Assembly (NCBI RefSeq): GCF_003946655.1
Contig: NZ_RHOV01000001.1
Span: 124,001 to 188,000, forward strand
Source of the DNA: Lapidilactobacillus achengensis
GTDB taxonomy: Bacteria; Bacillota; Bacilli; Lactobacillales; Lactobacillaceae
DNA: 64,000 nucleotides
Direction: 5' to 3'
The translations under genes were made by a program, and so were the position numbers. Positions 27,026-36,080 of this stretch are shown here, one piece after another. The notes beneath the pieces were generated by a model. The model searched no databases. It was not told where the DNA came from and saw nothing but the letters and a program-made list of their open reading frames with translations. Every line of letters begins with the position of its first letter. The stretch's first letter is position 1.

Positions 27026-27829
27026 ATGACAAAGAAATTGATTGCCTTAGATCTTGATGGCACAACGTTGAACAACGAGTCAAAGATCACGGCGAAAACC
27101 GTTGAAGTGTTGCACCGGGCCGCGGCGCAAGGACATATGGTGGCGATCGCGACCGGTCGGCCAAATCGGATCAGCGAGAATTATTATCATCAGTTAGGGC
27201 TTCAAGGACCGATGGTGAATTTCAATGGCGGGTTGATCCACATTCCTGAACATCAATGGGCTGGGGAATATTCATCAGCGATTCCGCGGGATCTGGTTTT
27301 TGATGTTTTGAAGTTGAAGCAAGACCTGCCGATCGAAATGATCGCAGCGGAAGGTAAAAATTTTGTTTACGCTGACCGAGTTTCTGACTTGGATATCGGC
27401 TTCTTTCCTAAGGCGCTGGGTCCAGATCAGGTTTTAAACGAGCGAAATCTGCAGGCGGATCCCACTTCCCTGACGATTTTCGTGGATAATCAGGATCAAG
27501 AATTCATTCGCGAAACGCTCTACGCTAAATATCCGAATATTGAAATGAATAGTTGGGGCGGCGCGATCAACGCTTTGGAAATCGTCGAGAAAGGCATCAA
27601 CAAGTATCGCGGCGTTCAATATTTGGCGGAGTATTTTGATATTGCCAATAAGGACATCATTGCGTTTGGCGATGAGGTCAACGATTTGGAAATGTTGACC
27701 CATGTTGGTTGGGGCGTGGCGATGGCTAATGGCGTTCCTGCGGTGAAGGCCGCCGCCAATGATATCACCACTTTGCCGAACAACGAGGACGGATTAGCCG
27801 ACTATTTGACCAAGTACTTGGCCGTTTAA
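27026..27829 (+). CDS. Cof-type HAD-superfamily hydrolase
   Basis: 267-residue sugar-phosphatase-like HAD protein. Motif I is LIALDLDGTTLNN with the nucleophile Asp, motif II is VAIATGRP, and motifs III/IV are KGINKYRGVQYLAEYF and IAFGDEVNDLEMLTHVG, with a C2-type cap between. This is the Cof/YidA class; substrates are usually sugar phosphates or flavin phosphates and cannot be told apart here. ATG follows AAGGAGTAACC. It stands alone: repeat R2 upstream, two type C repeats and a terminator downstream. Confidence 0.9.
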   Translation: MTKKLIALDLDGTTLNNESKITAKTVEVLHRAAAQGHMVAIATGRPNRISENYYHQLGLQGPMVNFNGGLIHIPEHQWAGEYSSAIPRDLVFDVLKLKQDLPIEMIAAEGKNFVYADRVSDLDIGFFPKALGPDQVLNERNLQADPTSLTIFVDNQDQEFIRETLYAKYPNIEMNSWGGAINALEIVEKGINKYRGVQYLAEYFDIANKDIIAFGDEVNDLEMLTHVGWGVAMANGVPAVKAAANDITTLPNNEDGLADYLTKYLAV

Positions 27830-27830
27830 A

Positions 27831-28086
27831 CAGAGTGTGAGTTACCCCGGGAGCTTCTGAGCCCTAGCCCAGCAAAGGTTTTGGAAGCACGGGTTTGGCT
27901 TCCGGAACATTTGCGTAGCTAAGCGGAAGAAGCTGGGGTAGCGAACACGTTTCAAAAACAGAGTGAGAGCTACCCCGGGAGCTTCTGAGCATTAGCCTAG
28001 CAAAGGTTTTGGAAGCACGGGTTTGGCTTCCGGAACATTTGCGTAGCTAAGCGGAAGAAGCTGGGGTAGCGAACACGTTTCAAAAA
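27831..28086. repeat. Two tandem type C repeats in the 3' region of the HAD gene
   Basis: Two nearly identical units with a 128-bp period, each beginning CAGAGTG. Each has an outer stem (GCTACCCC with GGGGTAGC in the second unit) and a central hairpin (GCAAAGGTTTTGGAAGC with GCTTCCGGAACATTTGC). A third CAGAGT at 28087 starts the following terminator. Related single units lie at 30.1, 38.3 and 40.2 kb. No gene is visible in 27830-28234. Confidence 0.85.
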
Positions 28087-28131
28087 CAGAGTCGCGGCGC
28101 CGCTTGTGGGCAAAACCGGACTCTATTTTTT
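28086..28131 (+). terminator. Intrinsic terminator for the HAD hydrolase gene
   Basis: AGAGTC plus GG pairs with CCGGACTCT, followed by ATTTTTT. It lies after both type C repeats, so they are probably transcribed in the 3' untranslated region. Confidence 0.7.
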
Positions 28132-28234
28132 GATTCTGGTCGAATTTTGCCGCCGGGCAAGATTGGCGGTTCGCCTCAGCGCGATCACACCTGTTGTTTG
28201 CCCGTCGGTTAATGGGCGCTTTCGCTCAGCTGGT

Positions 28235-28420
28235 TTATTGCTCGCTGCGTAAAACGCCGCCGTCCGCGTAACGGTTCGGCTGCATTTCGTTCAAAACGAC
28301 ATGGACATGTTCCGCCGGCGCGCCGGTATTCTTGACCACTGCAGCCGTTACCTCGGCGACTAAAGCTTTCAACTGGTCTTCACTACGGCCAGCAATCAAA
28401 TCAATATGAACTAAAGGCAT
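28235..28420 (-). CDS. 4-oxalocrotonate tautomerase family protein
   Basis: 61-residue protein with Pro as residue 2 (MPLVHIDLIAGRSEDQLKAL), the catalytic N-terminal proline of the tautomerase superfamily once Met is removed. The family pattern continues with VTAAVVKNTGAPAEHVHVV and the basic region EMQPNRYADGG. Substrate in Firmicutes is usually unknown. The open frame runs much further upstream, but the ATG at 28420 has a perfect AAGGAGG and begins the conserved sequence. Divergent from pepD, 60 bp apart. Confidence 0.9.
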   Translation of the reverse strand: MPLVHIDLIAGRSEDQLKALVAEVTAAVVKNTGAPAEHVHVVLNEMQPNRYADGGVLRSEQ

Positions 28421-28480
28421 CTTTTTTTCCTCCTTAATTGGAATTGGGGCTGCCTTTATCATGAACAAGGAGCGCTTAAA

Positions 28481-29902
28481 ATGCAACCAAAAATTCAGAG
28501 AAGTTCTTGCACTTCGATCCTGATCGGTAAAAACGCCAGCAATGATGGTTCGGTGATCATCGGGCGTAACGAGGATAGTCAAACGGCTTGGCCGAAGCAT
28601 CTGCAATTCAATCCCCGCCAAAGGGTCACAGGTAATCATTTTCGCTCGCGGGCAAATAAATTTGAACTGAAGCTGCCCGAGTTGATTTTTCAACATTCGG
28701 CCACTCCAGAGTGGACAGATCGTTACGGGATCTTTGCCGAAGACGGGATCAACGAGTACCATGTGGCGGTTAGCGCGACCGAGAGCGCTTATGGGAATGA
28801 ACGGGTTTTGGCCCATGATCCGTTCGAAACGGAAACCGGCTTATTGGAAGAGGCCATCGTGACCGTCGTGCTCCCCTACGTCAAAACCGCGCGAGCCGGC
28901 GTACAACGTTTAGGCGCGATCATCGACGAGCATGGTAGCGCGGAGGCCAATGGGATCTTATTTGCGGATCAAAATGAGGCTTGGTATTTCGAAGTCGCGG
29001 CTGGGCACCAGTGGGTCGCGCAACGAATCCCAGATGACGCGTACGCCGTTGTCGCCAATCAGATCTCGATCCAAACCGTGGACTTTTCTGATCCAGATCA
29101 CTTTATTTGGGCACCCCACTTGCAAGATTTCGTCACGGAAAATAACCTGTGGCCTGCCGACCGGCCATTCAATTTTCGTCGGATTTTTGGCACCAACGAT
29201 GACTCGGATCTGACCTATAATACGCCGCGCGTTTGGAGTGGCCAACGGTTATTAACGCCATCCTGCCAGCAAACACCTCAGGATCATGAATTGCCGTTCT
29301 TGCGGCAGCCAGATTATCCGATCACGATTGCGGCCGCGGCGCGTGTTTTAGGCGATCATTTTCAAGGCACGCCTTATGATTTAATGGGAAATCAACCGGT
29401 GGCCAAGCGTTTTCGCCCGATCAGTGTCGCCACCACCCAAGAATCCCATTTGTTACAATTGCGGCCCACCGCGACGCCAGAGTTGGTTGGGATCCATTGG
29501 CTGGCAATGGGCGTGACCGCGCAAAGTGTTTTTGTGCCTTTCTACAGTCAAGGCGCGAAGGTTCCGCAAATGTATCAACGTGGTCGAGAAACTTATGCCC
29601 CCACCTCGGCTTATTGGGTCTTCAAGCAGGCTGGCGTTTTGGTTGACCGGGCGCCTCAGGCCTATGCCCGCGATTTAAGTGGCACGCAAACGCAAACCAC
29701 GCAGGATTTATGGCGACAATTAGCGCTGGCCGACGCTAAGATCAGCGCCTTGGCTAGCGAGCAACGCCAAGCTGCTCTGGATCAAAGTAATGCCCAGGTG
29801 GCCAAAGTCGCGCTTAGTGCTTATCAAAAGCTGATCAGCACATTGATCACTAAGCAGACGGCCCGGTCGCCGCTGAACTTTAAGGTGGATCCTAACTTGT
29901 AA
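28481..29902 (+). CDS. pepD: Dipeptidase, peptidase family C69 (PepD type)
   Basis: Cytoplasmic Ntn-hydrolase that cleaves a broad range of dipeptides. The 473-residue protein has the nucleophile Cys at position 10 (RSSCTSILIGKNAS), the following GSVIIGRNEDSQ, and HVAVSATESAYGNERVLAHDPF, FYSQGAKVPQMY and SAYWVFKQ, all C69 hallmarks. The nine residues before Cys10 would be a short propeptide or are removed by autoprocessing, as in the family. ATG follows AAGGAGCG. Lactobacilli carry several pepD paralogues. Downstream is a repeat-rich convergent region with aroK. Confidence 0.92.
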   Translation: MQPKIQRSSCTSILIGKNASNDGSVIIGRNEDSQTAWPKHLQFNPRQRVTGNHFRSRANKFELKLPELIFQHSATPEWTDRYGIFAEDGINEYHVAVSATESAYGNERVLAHDPFETETGLLEEAIVTVVLPYVKTARAGVQRLGAIIDEHGSAEANGILFADQNEAWYFEVAAGHQWVAQRIPDDAYAVVANQISIQTVDFSDPDHFIWAPHLQDFVTENNLWPADRPFNFRRIFGTNDDSDLTYNTPRVWSGQRLLTPSCQQTPQDHELPFLRQPDYPITIAAAARVLGDHFQGTPYDLMGNQPVAKRFRPISVATTQESHLLQLRPTATPELVGIHWLAMGVTAQSVFVPFYSQGAKVPQMYQRGRETYAPTSAYWVFKQAGVLVDRAPQAYARDLSGTQTQTTQDLWRQLALADAKISALASEQRQAALDQSNAQVAKVALSAYQKLISTLITKQTARSPLNFKVDPNL

Positions 29903-29959
29903 ATTGCTTGGGTTGGTGGGCTTGGGGCGTTGGTGGATTGCAGGTGTGGTGGGGCTCCA

Positions 29960-30099
29960 GGTCGGGCTGGGGGTGGTGGAACGCGGCGGGCACGATTTTG
30001 AGCTTTTCGGAAGCCCACCGAAAATCTCAAAACTCGGCCTTATTGTAGGCGATAAATCGCCAACAATAATATCGCGGCTGACTCACCCCCAGCCCGACC
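29960..30099. repeat. Structured module D (solo copy, R7 region)
   Basis: 140-bp three-way-junction module with outer stem GGTCGGGCTGGGGGTG/CACCCCCAGCCCGACC and inner hairpins TTTTGAGCTTTTCGG with CCGAAAATCTCAAAA, and TTATTGTAGGCGAT with ATCGCCAACAATAA. It lies in the gene-free gap 29903-30612 between convergent pepD and aroK. Confidence 0.88.
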
Positions 30100-30131
30100 T
30101 TCCGCCAGACGAGTGAACAGCCCACCAACGC

Positions 30132-30250
30132 CAGAGTGTGAGCCGACCCGGGTAGCTCCTGAGCATTAGCCTAGCAATTGTTTTGGAAGCCGCCCTTTGC
30201 TTCCGGAACAATTGCGTAGCTAAGCACAGGGAGCTGGGTCGGCGAACACG
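30132..30250. repeat. Type C repeat followed by a core remnant
   Basis: CAGAGTGTGAG start, outer stem GCCGACCC/GGGTCGGC and AGCTCC/GGAGCT, central hairpin GCAATTGTTTTGGAAGC with GCTTCCGGAACAATTGC. From about 30320 to 30495 a remnant of the composite core follows (GCTCAACGTTTTAACAG, then AATTGGTGACACCAGCG), here without modules A or B. Confidence 0.82.
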
Positions 30251-30569
30251 TTTTGAGTGCGGAACACAACGGGTTGACTTCGAGCATTAACCTAGTCAGG
30301 CTTTTGGAGGCTGGTCTTCGCCTCCAGCCGCTCAACGTTTTAACAGCCGTTTGAGCACTCCCGCCGACTGGCAAGCTATGGTCAATTAATGAGGATCCAC
30401 GGAAACGACGACCTGGGTTAGTGGTTACCAGCTTTAAATTGGTGACACCAGCGCAGTCTGTCTGATGAACTAAGGCAAGTTCTTGATGAACCAGCTCTTC
30501 ACCAATGTTCGAGCAGCGGGACAGGACATTCTCAATCAATTCAGCATCGTTATCACCACCACAGCAAAC

Positions 30570-30614
30570 AAAAAACACCGTCAGAATTCACGTTGAATTC
30601 TGACGGTGTTTTTT
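30570..30614. terminator. Bidirectional terminator at the aroK 3' end
   Basis: Perfect inverted repeat AAAAAACACCGTCAGAATTCA, loop CGT, and its complement ending in TTTTTT; stem quoted in part. It overlaps the last bases of aroK and ends the aro operon. Confidence 0.9.
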
Positions 30615-31119
30615 AACCAGTAAAGAAGCGGCGATGAAGCTCGGCCGCCAAGTCAGCTGGCGCTGGGACGGGGTCGGTCAGGACCAATTGTGCCGTCGCC
30701 ACTTCCGCGTACAACTCTTGGCGGCGCTCAAAACGCTGCCGCAAGCCATCGCGGGTCAAGGTGTCGACTAGTGGGCGTCCGGTGTCGTGACTGATTCGCT
30801 GCCAGGACAATTCAAAGCTTCCTTTTAGCCAGAGTACTTGTGGCTGGGTCTGTAAAAGTTGGCGGCTAGCAGGGGTTTCGATGATTCCGCCGCCTAAAGC
30901 GAGAATATCCGGTCCACGTTGCAGGCACTGGGTCAAATTGTCGTATTCCAATTGTCGAAAACCCGCCTCCCCCCTTTGCTCAAAGATTTTAGCGATGGGG
31001 CCATGTTCGCGGACGATGACTTGGTCAAGATCACACAGCGATAACTGGTAGCCTTGGGCCAAGGTTTGCGCGACGGTGCTTTTACCAACACCCATAAAGC
31101 CGATCAAGATCAAGGTCAT
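30613..31119 (-). CDS. aroK: Shikimate kinase
   Basis: Phosphorylates shikimate to shikimate-3-phosphate. The 168-residue NMP-kinase fold has Walker A ILIGFMGVGKSTVAQTLA, the shikimate-binding DLDQVIVREHG (SD/DLD region), RQLEYDNL, the GGG motif ILALGGGIIETP, and the lid arginine in SHDTGRPLVD. Starts with ATG at 31119, overlapping the aroA stop by 4 bp. Last gene of the pepT-aroE-F-B-C-A-K operon, where pheA would follow in some relatives; it does not here. Confidence 0.94.
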   Translation of the reverse strand: MTLILIGFMGVGKSTVAQTLAQGYQLSLCDLDQVIVREHGPIAKIFEQRGEAGFRQLEYDNLTQCLQRGPDILALGGGIIETPASRQLLQTQPQVLWLKGSFELSWQRISHDTGRPLVDTLTRDGLRQRFERRQELYAEVATAQLVLTDPVPAPADLAAELHRRFFTG

Positions 31120-32456
31120 GCTGGTCCCCCCAACGCGCGCACTAAATCCTGTAAAAAGGTGGGATTGGAGATGGCGATGCTATCCAACCCGGCAATGGGA
31201 ACTTTCGCCTGCAGCAACAATTCGGCGATAACCAGCGTCATGGCGATTCGATGATCGCCATGGCTGTTCAAAGTGGCCACCGTGGGCGCGTGTAAGGCAT
31301 GGCCGCCGTGAATAACCAGTCCCGTGGGATTCTCATCGATTCGGGCGCCAAATAAGCGGAGCTGTTCGGTAATCACGGCCAAGCGATCTGTTTCCTTATG
31401 GCGCAAGGTCGCCGCGTCAGTAATGACGGAAGTTCCAGGCAATTGGGTCGCCAATAGCGCCAGCAAGGGCACTTCATCAATGACGCCACCCAGATTATGC
31501 TGGTCGATCTGGATGGTCCCCGTCGGTTGGGTCCACGTTTCAACCAAGAGATCTGCGGCGGGCTCAACTGTTTTTGTTTGGCTCGAAGGTAAAATCGTGA
31601 TCGGCGCGCCTAGCGCTTGCAACAGCCGCAACAGCCCTGTTCTGGTGGGATTAAGGCTGTGGTTGGTGATAGTCAGTCGACTGTGGGGCCGGAATAAGGC
31701 GGCGCAAATCATGAAAGCGGCGCTGGAAGGATCCCCGGGAATCGTTAATTCTTGGGCCTGTAAAGGCTGCCGTTGTGGAGTTACTTGAATTTTACCGGCG
31801 GTGGCCGTTACCTGCGCGCCGAATAGTTGCAACAGCCGTTCGGTATGATCGCGTGTCGGCGCTAATTCCCAGAAGACACTGGGTTGGTCTGCCTGTAGCG
31901 CCGCCAAAATCAAAGCACTTTTCAACTGGGCGCTGGCGACCGGGAGGCGATAGCGCAAGCCATTGAGCCACTGATTGGGCGCGATCATCAATGGCAGTGT
32001 CGCCGTTTCCGTCGTGAACTTGGCGCCCATTTCACTCAACGGTTCGATAATATCGCGTAACGGGCGCTGGGACAGACTGGCATCGCCCTGCAAGTGACTG
32101 GTAAAACGTTGGCGGGCCAACAAACCGAGCAACAGGCGGGTCGTTGTTCCCGAGTTGCCTAAATCAAGGCTGACCGCTTCGGCAGTCGGTTGGAATTGCC
32201 AACCCCCCTGGCCAATAACTTCGGTGGTGTGATCACGGGTGATCAACTTGACGCCTAAACTTTGTAAGGCTTGTTGCGTTGAGCGGATGTCCGCAGCCGG
32301 CAATAAGCCATGGATCACCGTGGTCCCTTGCGCCAACGCGCCGAGCAACAGCGCTCGGTGGGAAATGCTTTTGTCGCCAGGCGTCTGGTAGTTGCCCTGC
32401 AATCCCGCGTCAATTGTCGGATCAAATTCAGTTGTAAATAGCGTTGTCGGCGTCAT
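31116..32456 (-). CDS. aroA: 3-phosphoshikimate 1-carboxyvinyltransferase (EPSP synthase)
   Basis: Condenses shikimate-3-phosphate with PEP. The two-domain EPT fold shows NYQTPGDKSISHRALLLGAL (substrate Lys, Ser and Arg), the PEP-binding LDLGNSGTTTRLLLGLLA, LSQRPLRDIIEPL, GDPSSAAFMICAAL, and the C-terminal LRHKETDRLAVITEQL and SHGDHRIAMTLVIAEL. About 446 residues. The frame extends upstream to a TTG, but the ATG at 32456 is correctly spaced from GAAAGGAAG. The 144-bp gap to aroC (32457-32600) holds no recognisable gene, where tyrA lies in several relatives. Confidence 0.95.
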   Translation of the reverse strand: MTPTTLFTTEFDPTIDAGLQGNYQTPGDKSISHRALLLGALAQGTTVIHGLLPAADIRSTQQALQSLGVKLITRDHTTEVIGQGGWQFQPTAEAVSLDLGNSGTTTRLLLGLLARQRFTSHLQGDASLSQRPLRDIIEPLSEMGAKFTTETATLPLMIAPNQWLNGLRYRLPVASAQLKSALILAALQADQPSVFWELAPTRDHTERLLQLFGAQVTATAGKIQVTPQRQPLQAQELTIPGDPSSAAFMICAALFRPHSRLTITNHSLNPTRTGLLRLLQALGAPITILPSSQTKTVEPAADLLVETWTQPTGTIQIDQHNLGGVIDEVPLLALLATQLPGTSVITDAATLRHKETDRLAVITEQLRLFGARIDENPTGLVIHGGHALHAPTVATLNSHGDHRIAMTLVIAELLLQAKVPIAGLDSIAISNPTFLQDLVRALGGPA

Positions 32457-32600
32457 CACGGACTCGCTTCCTTTCAAGGTTGTTCTGAATCATCAAGCCA
32501 GGATCATTGGCAGTCGACAACCAGCGGCCCAGTAAGCTAGCGCTGGCGGGCGGGCCTGACGCAAGCGCAAGCCGCCAGTTGGACACCGACGAACCAAGCG

Positions 32601-33836
32601 CTACTTATCAAAGAATTCCGCTTTGGTCGTCGTTAAGTAGTGCTGATAGGCCGCCTGGATCCGACCAAACTCATCGCCGCCAAACATTTCGCAAAAAGCC
32701 TGCATCAACACGATCGCGGTCATACTCTGGGCGATCACCGCAGCGGCAGGGACAGCGGTCACATCCGCGCGTTGCACCGTGGCCCCAGTGGCGCGCATCG
32801 TGCGTAAATCAACGGTGGGCGCGCCTTGAGGTTGTGTGGGAATCGGCTTCATCACCAAATCGATCACCAGGGGTTGGCCGTTCGTCATGCCACCTTCCAG
32901 GCCGCCTTGATGATTGCTGGCCCGAGTGAAGCCATTTTCGGTGGCTAGAATTGGGTCCAATGTCGCGCGCCCCAGCTGTTCGCCTAGCGTGAAGCCGCCA
33001 CCGAAACTGACCCCTTTGATGGCGTTGATACTCAATAGCGCTTGGGCCAAGCGACCGTCAAGTTTGGTGTCGGCGGCCACATAAGAACCTAAACCGATCG
33101 GCAAGCCTTGAACGACCACTTGCAAGCGGCCGCCTAATGTGGTCGCCGCGGCTTGCGCTTGATCGATCGCCGTCCGCATGGCGGTGCTGGTCGCCGGATC
33201 AATTGTGCGCACAGGATCGGCGGCCACTTGTTGCTGGATTTTAGCGAAAGCGGTCAAACTTTGCGGCGCGCTGACCGCACCACGCGCTTGCCGGGCGGCC
33301 GTGACGGCACCGATCCCGCTGACCCAGCCCAAAATCTCGATTCCAAACGCTTGCAAAAACTGACGACACAAACTGCCGACGGCGACGCGCATGGCGGTTT
33401 CCCGCGCGCTGGCCCGTTCCAAAACATTGCGCAGATCTTGCGTTTGCGCGTATTTCAGCGCCCCACTAAGATCCGCATGACCGGGGCGCGGTTGACTGAT
33501 CGTCCGTTTCCGTCGCGCGGCCGAGCTAGTTTGACCGCTGGCGTCATTTTCCGCCGTGGGCCATGGCGCCATCACGTCTTGCCAATTGGTAAAATCTCGA
33601 TTGGGCAGTAGCAGGCCAATCGGTGAACCCAGCGTCCGACCAAAGCGCAACCCGCTGATAACTTCCACCTGATCGGTTTCGATCTGCATGCGCCCGCCTC
33701 GACCGTAACCCTGTTGCCGTTGCGCCAAATCTGCCCATAAGGTTGTGCGCGATAAAGGCACATTGGCTGGGAAACCGCTAATGATCGCGGACAGATATGG
33801 GCCGTGGGATTCACCCGCTGTGACATAATTCAACAT
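32601..33836 (-). CDS. aroC: Chorismate synthase
   Basis: Makes chorismate from EPSP using reduced FMN. About 411 residues. The sequence MLNYVTAGESHGPYLSAIISG is the family N-terminus; GRGGRMQIETDQVEVISGLRFGRTLGSPI, RPGHADLSGALKY, RASARETAMRVAVG, and the C-terminal FTRASNHQGGLEGGMTNGQPLVI with RADVTAVPAAAVIAQSMTA are the three chorismate synthase signatures (each quoted in part). An upstream frame extension was rejected: the ATG at 33836 overlaps the aroB stop and fits AGGATGG. Confidence 0.95.
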   Translation of the reverse strand: MLNYVTAGESHGPYLSAIISGFPANVPLSRTTLWADLAQRQQGYGRGGRMQIETDQVEVISGLRFGRTLGSPIGLLLPNRDFTNWQDVMAPWPTAENDASGQTSSAARRKRTISQPRPGHADLSGALKYAQTQDLRNVLERASARETAMRVAVGSLCRQFLQAFGIEILGWVSGIGAVTAARQARGAVSAPQSLTAFAKIQQQVAADPVRTIDPATSTAMRTAIDQAQAAATTLGGRLQVVVQGLPIGLGSYVAADTKLDGRLAQALLSINAIKGVSFGGGFTLGEQLGRATLDPILATENGFTRASNHQGGLEGGMTNGQPLVIDLVMKPIPTQPQGAPTVDLRTMRATGATVQRADVTAVPAAAVIAQSMTAIVLMQAFCEMFGGDEFGRIQAAYQHYLTTTKAEFFDK

Positions 33837-35020
33837 TTTGACCATCCTAACCAGTCCCCTAACGCCGCTAATGGGACTCGATGCAGATAGGGTTGACCCC
33901 AATCCCGCAGTAAAACCAGCTCAACTTGACCGGCGGCGACTTTCTTGTCCAGCGCGATCTTCGCCAACAATTGCGCTGGCGTCATCGCGGCCGGGATCGC
34001 TGTGGGCAACTGCAACGCCGTCAACGTCGCGCTGACGGTCGTCAGAACCGCCGGAGCCAGCAACCCATGGGCGACGGCTGCGGTCAGAATACTCACCATG
34101 CCAATACTGACCGCTTCGCCATGACGCAATTGCCCCGCGGCCAAAGCTTCGACAGCATGGCCGACGGTATGGCCGAAATTCAAATAGCGGCGTTCGCGAA
34201 AATCGTAAAAGTCGCGGGTAACCAAGTCGGTTTTCACCTGAGCGCCCTGGCGCACTAATGGGGCGATCAAGGCCAACAGCGCCGGGTCCCCTTGCTTGAT
34301 ACCAGCGCCTAAACCAGCGTTCAAGCTGGTCAAATGGGTCTGCGCTTGATCAGGCTGAGCGCCGATCAACAGGCACTTGATCATTTCCGCCAAGCCACTG
34401 CTGATTTCTCGCGGTGGCAGACTGGTCAGAAACACCGGATCACTGAACACCGCCTGGGCCGGATAAAAGCTACCGATCAAGTTCTTCGTTTCCGCGAAAT
34501 CAACCGCCGTTTTACCGCCCAGGCTACTGTCACCTTGGGCCACGACAGTCGTTGGGAGTTGGATCAGACCCATCCCCCGCATATAGGTGCTGGCCACAAA
34601 CGCGCCAAGATCACCGATCACCCCACCACCTAAGGCAATCAAGACATCTTGGCGGGAAAATTCGTTTCGGCGCAAAACCTGATAAAGCGTGCTGGCGGTC
34701 GTTAAATTCTTGCTGGCCTCACCAGCGGCGATAACCTGCGTGATCACCGTCAACCCAGCCGCGGTCAGCTCAGTGACCAAGGAACGCAAATAAAGCGGCG
34801 CCACATTGTCGTCGCTTAAGAGCAAAATTTTTCGCGCCGCGGTCGTTTGTAGAAATGGCCGTAACTGCTGACGCGCGCCAGGTCCCAAGGTGATCTGGGT
34901 CGTTTTGTCCGCCAGCGCCAAGGTCCATTGGCTCAATTCAGTGGCACCAACCGTTGCCGGCGCCGCGCTGGACTTGGCCACGGGTTGAAGTTGAGAAGCA
35001 CCGTCATTGGGCTTAGTCAT
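33830..35020 (-). CDS. aroB: 3-dehydroquinate synthase
   Basis: NAD- and metal-dependent conversion of DAHP to 3-dehydroquinate. Family motifs are GEASKNLTTASTLY, ALGGGVIGDLGAFVASTYMRG, LIQLPTTVVAQGDSSLGGKTAVD, the metal ligands in GLAEMIKC and in LNFGHTVGHAVEAL with RHGEAVSIGM. It carries about 30 residues before the usual start (low-complexity Ala/Gln), so translation could begin later, but the ATG at 35020 overlaps the aroF stop and I keep it. The C-terminus is complete. Confidence 0.94.
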   Translation of the reverse strand: MTKPNDGASQLQPVAKSSAAPATVGATELSQWTLALADKTTQITLGPGARQQLRPFLQTTAARKILLLSDDNVAPLYLRSLVTELTAAGLTVITQVIAAGEASKNLTTASTLYQVLRRNEFSRQDVLIALGGGVIGDLGAFVASTYMRGMGLIQLPTTVVAQGDSSLGGKTAVDFAETKNLIGSFYPAQAVFSDPVFLTSLPPREISSGLAEMIKCLLIGAQPDQAQTHLTSLNAGLGAGIKQGDPALLALIAPLVRQGAQVKTDLVTRDFYDFRERRYLNFGHTVGHAVEALAAGQLRHGEAVSIGMVSILTAAVAHGLLAPAVLTTVSATLTALQLPTAIPAAMTPAQLLAKIALDKKVAAGQVELVLLRDWGQPYLHRVPLAALGDWLGWSKC

Positions 35021-36071
35021 GATCAACAGGTGCCGTAGTGGCAGTGGACTGCGCCGGCGTCTGCAGGTCTGATGTTAGCGGTTGTTGCAGCAAGGCGTGG
35101 ATCTGTTGAACTTGTTGCACCAAGGGCGCGAACTGCGCTGGCGTTAATTGTTGCGCCGCGTCGGACAAAGCCTTGGCGGGATCTTGATGAACTTCGACCA
35201 ACATGCCTTGGGCGCCAGCGGCCACGCCAGCCTTAGCCAACGGCGCAACCAGATCAGCGTGACCAGAAGCGTGGCTAGGGTCAACAATCACCGGATAGTG
35301 GCTGAGTTTGCGTAAGACCGCAATGCCGCCGACATCCAAAACATTGCGCGTATAGGTACTATCAAAGGAACGGATTCCCCGCTCGACCAGCATGATCTGT
35401 AGATTGCCCTGGGCCGCGATGTACTCCGCCGCGTTCAACATTTCATCGATTGTCGCAGCCAGGCCCCGTTTCAGCGCGACAGGTTTCCCCGCCTTACCCA
35501 CGGCCTTTAATAGGTCAAAGTTCTGCATATTGCGCGCCCCGATTTGGAAAATATCCGTGTAAGGCGCGGCGACGGCGATTTCATCGATCGACATGACCTC
35601 GGTGATCACATCCAGACCCTGTTGATCCGCCGCGGCGCGTAAGTAGCGCAACCCGGTTTCCCCTAGGCCTTGAAAGTCATAAGGTGAGGTCCGCGGTTTG
35701 TAGGCGCCACCACGAATCACCGTGGCGCCCGCCGCTTTGACCTTCGCGGCTAAATCAGTGATCATCGCCTGGTTTTCCACAGAACAAGGGCCCGCCATCA
35801 CCGTGAATTGCTGCCCACCGATCCGGTTATGCGCAGTTTGGATAATCGTGTCCTCCGGATGAAAAACCCGACTTCCCAAGACATACCGTGGTTGTTCGGT
35901 GATCACGTCCGCGATGGCTGCCTGCTCTCGCGGCGTTAATTCCAAATGGGCCACATCAAAGATAACCAAATGATTTTTAACCAAGATGCCATGATAATGA
36001 GCATCCTTGAGTTTACGCAAAATCTCTTGGAGGACCGCTTGATTCACTGGTTGTTTAAATTGAATAATCAA
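35013..36071 (-). CDS. aroF: 3-deoxy-7-phosphoheptulonate synthase, type I-beta with regulatory domain
   Basis: First step of the shikimate pathway (PEP plus erythrose-4-phosphate). The first about 75 residues form the ferredoxin-like regulatory domain found in Thermotoga-type DAHP synthases, which binds aromatic amino acids, so feedback control is likely. The barrel starts at FTVMAGPCSVENQ and includes RGGAYKPRTSPYDFQG, ITEVMSIDEI, QIGARNMQNFDLL, ALKRGLAATIDE, ERGIRSFDS, and VIVDPSHASGHADL. About 352 residues with a Gln/Thr-rich tail. It follows aroE by 9 bp and overlaps aroB. Confidence 0.94.
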   Translation of the reverse strand: MIIQFKQPVNQAVLQEILRKLKDAHYHGILVKNHLVIFDVAHLELTPREQAAIADVITEQPRYVLGSRVFHPEDTIIQTAHNRIGGQQFTVMAGPCSVENQAMITDLAAKVKAAGATVIRGGAYKPRTSPYDFQGLGETGLRYLRAAADQQGLDVITEVMSIDEIAVAAPYTDIFQIGARNMQNFDLLKAVGKAGKPVALKRGLAATIDEMLNAAEYIAAQGNLQIMLVERGIRSFDSTYTRNVLDVGGIAVLRKLSHYPVIVDPSHASGHADLVAPLAKAGVAAGAQGMLVEVHQDPAKALSDAAQQLTPAQFAPLVQQVQQIHALLQQPLTSDLQTPAQSTATTAPVDHD

Positions 36072-36080
36072 AGTAAAACC

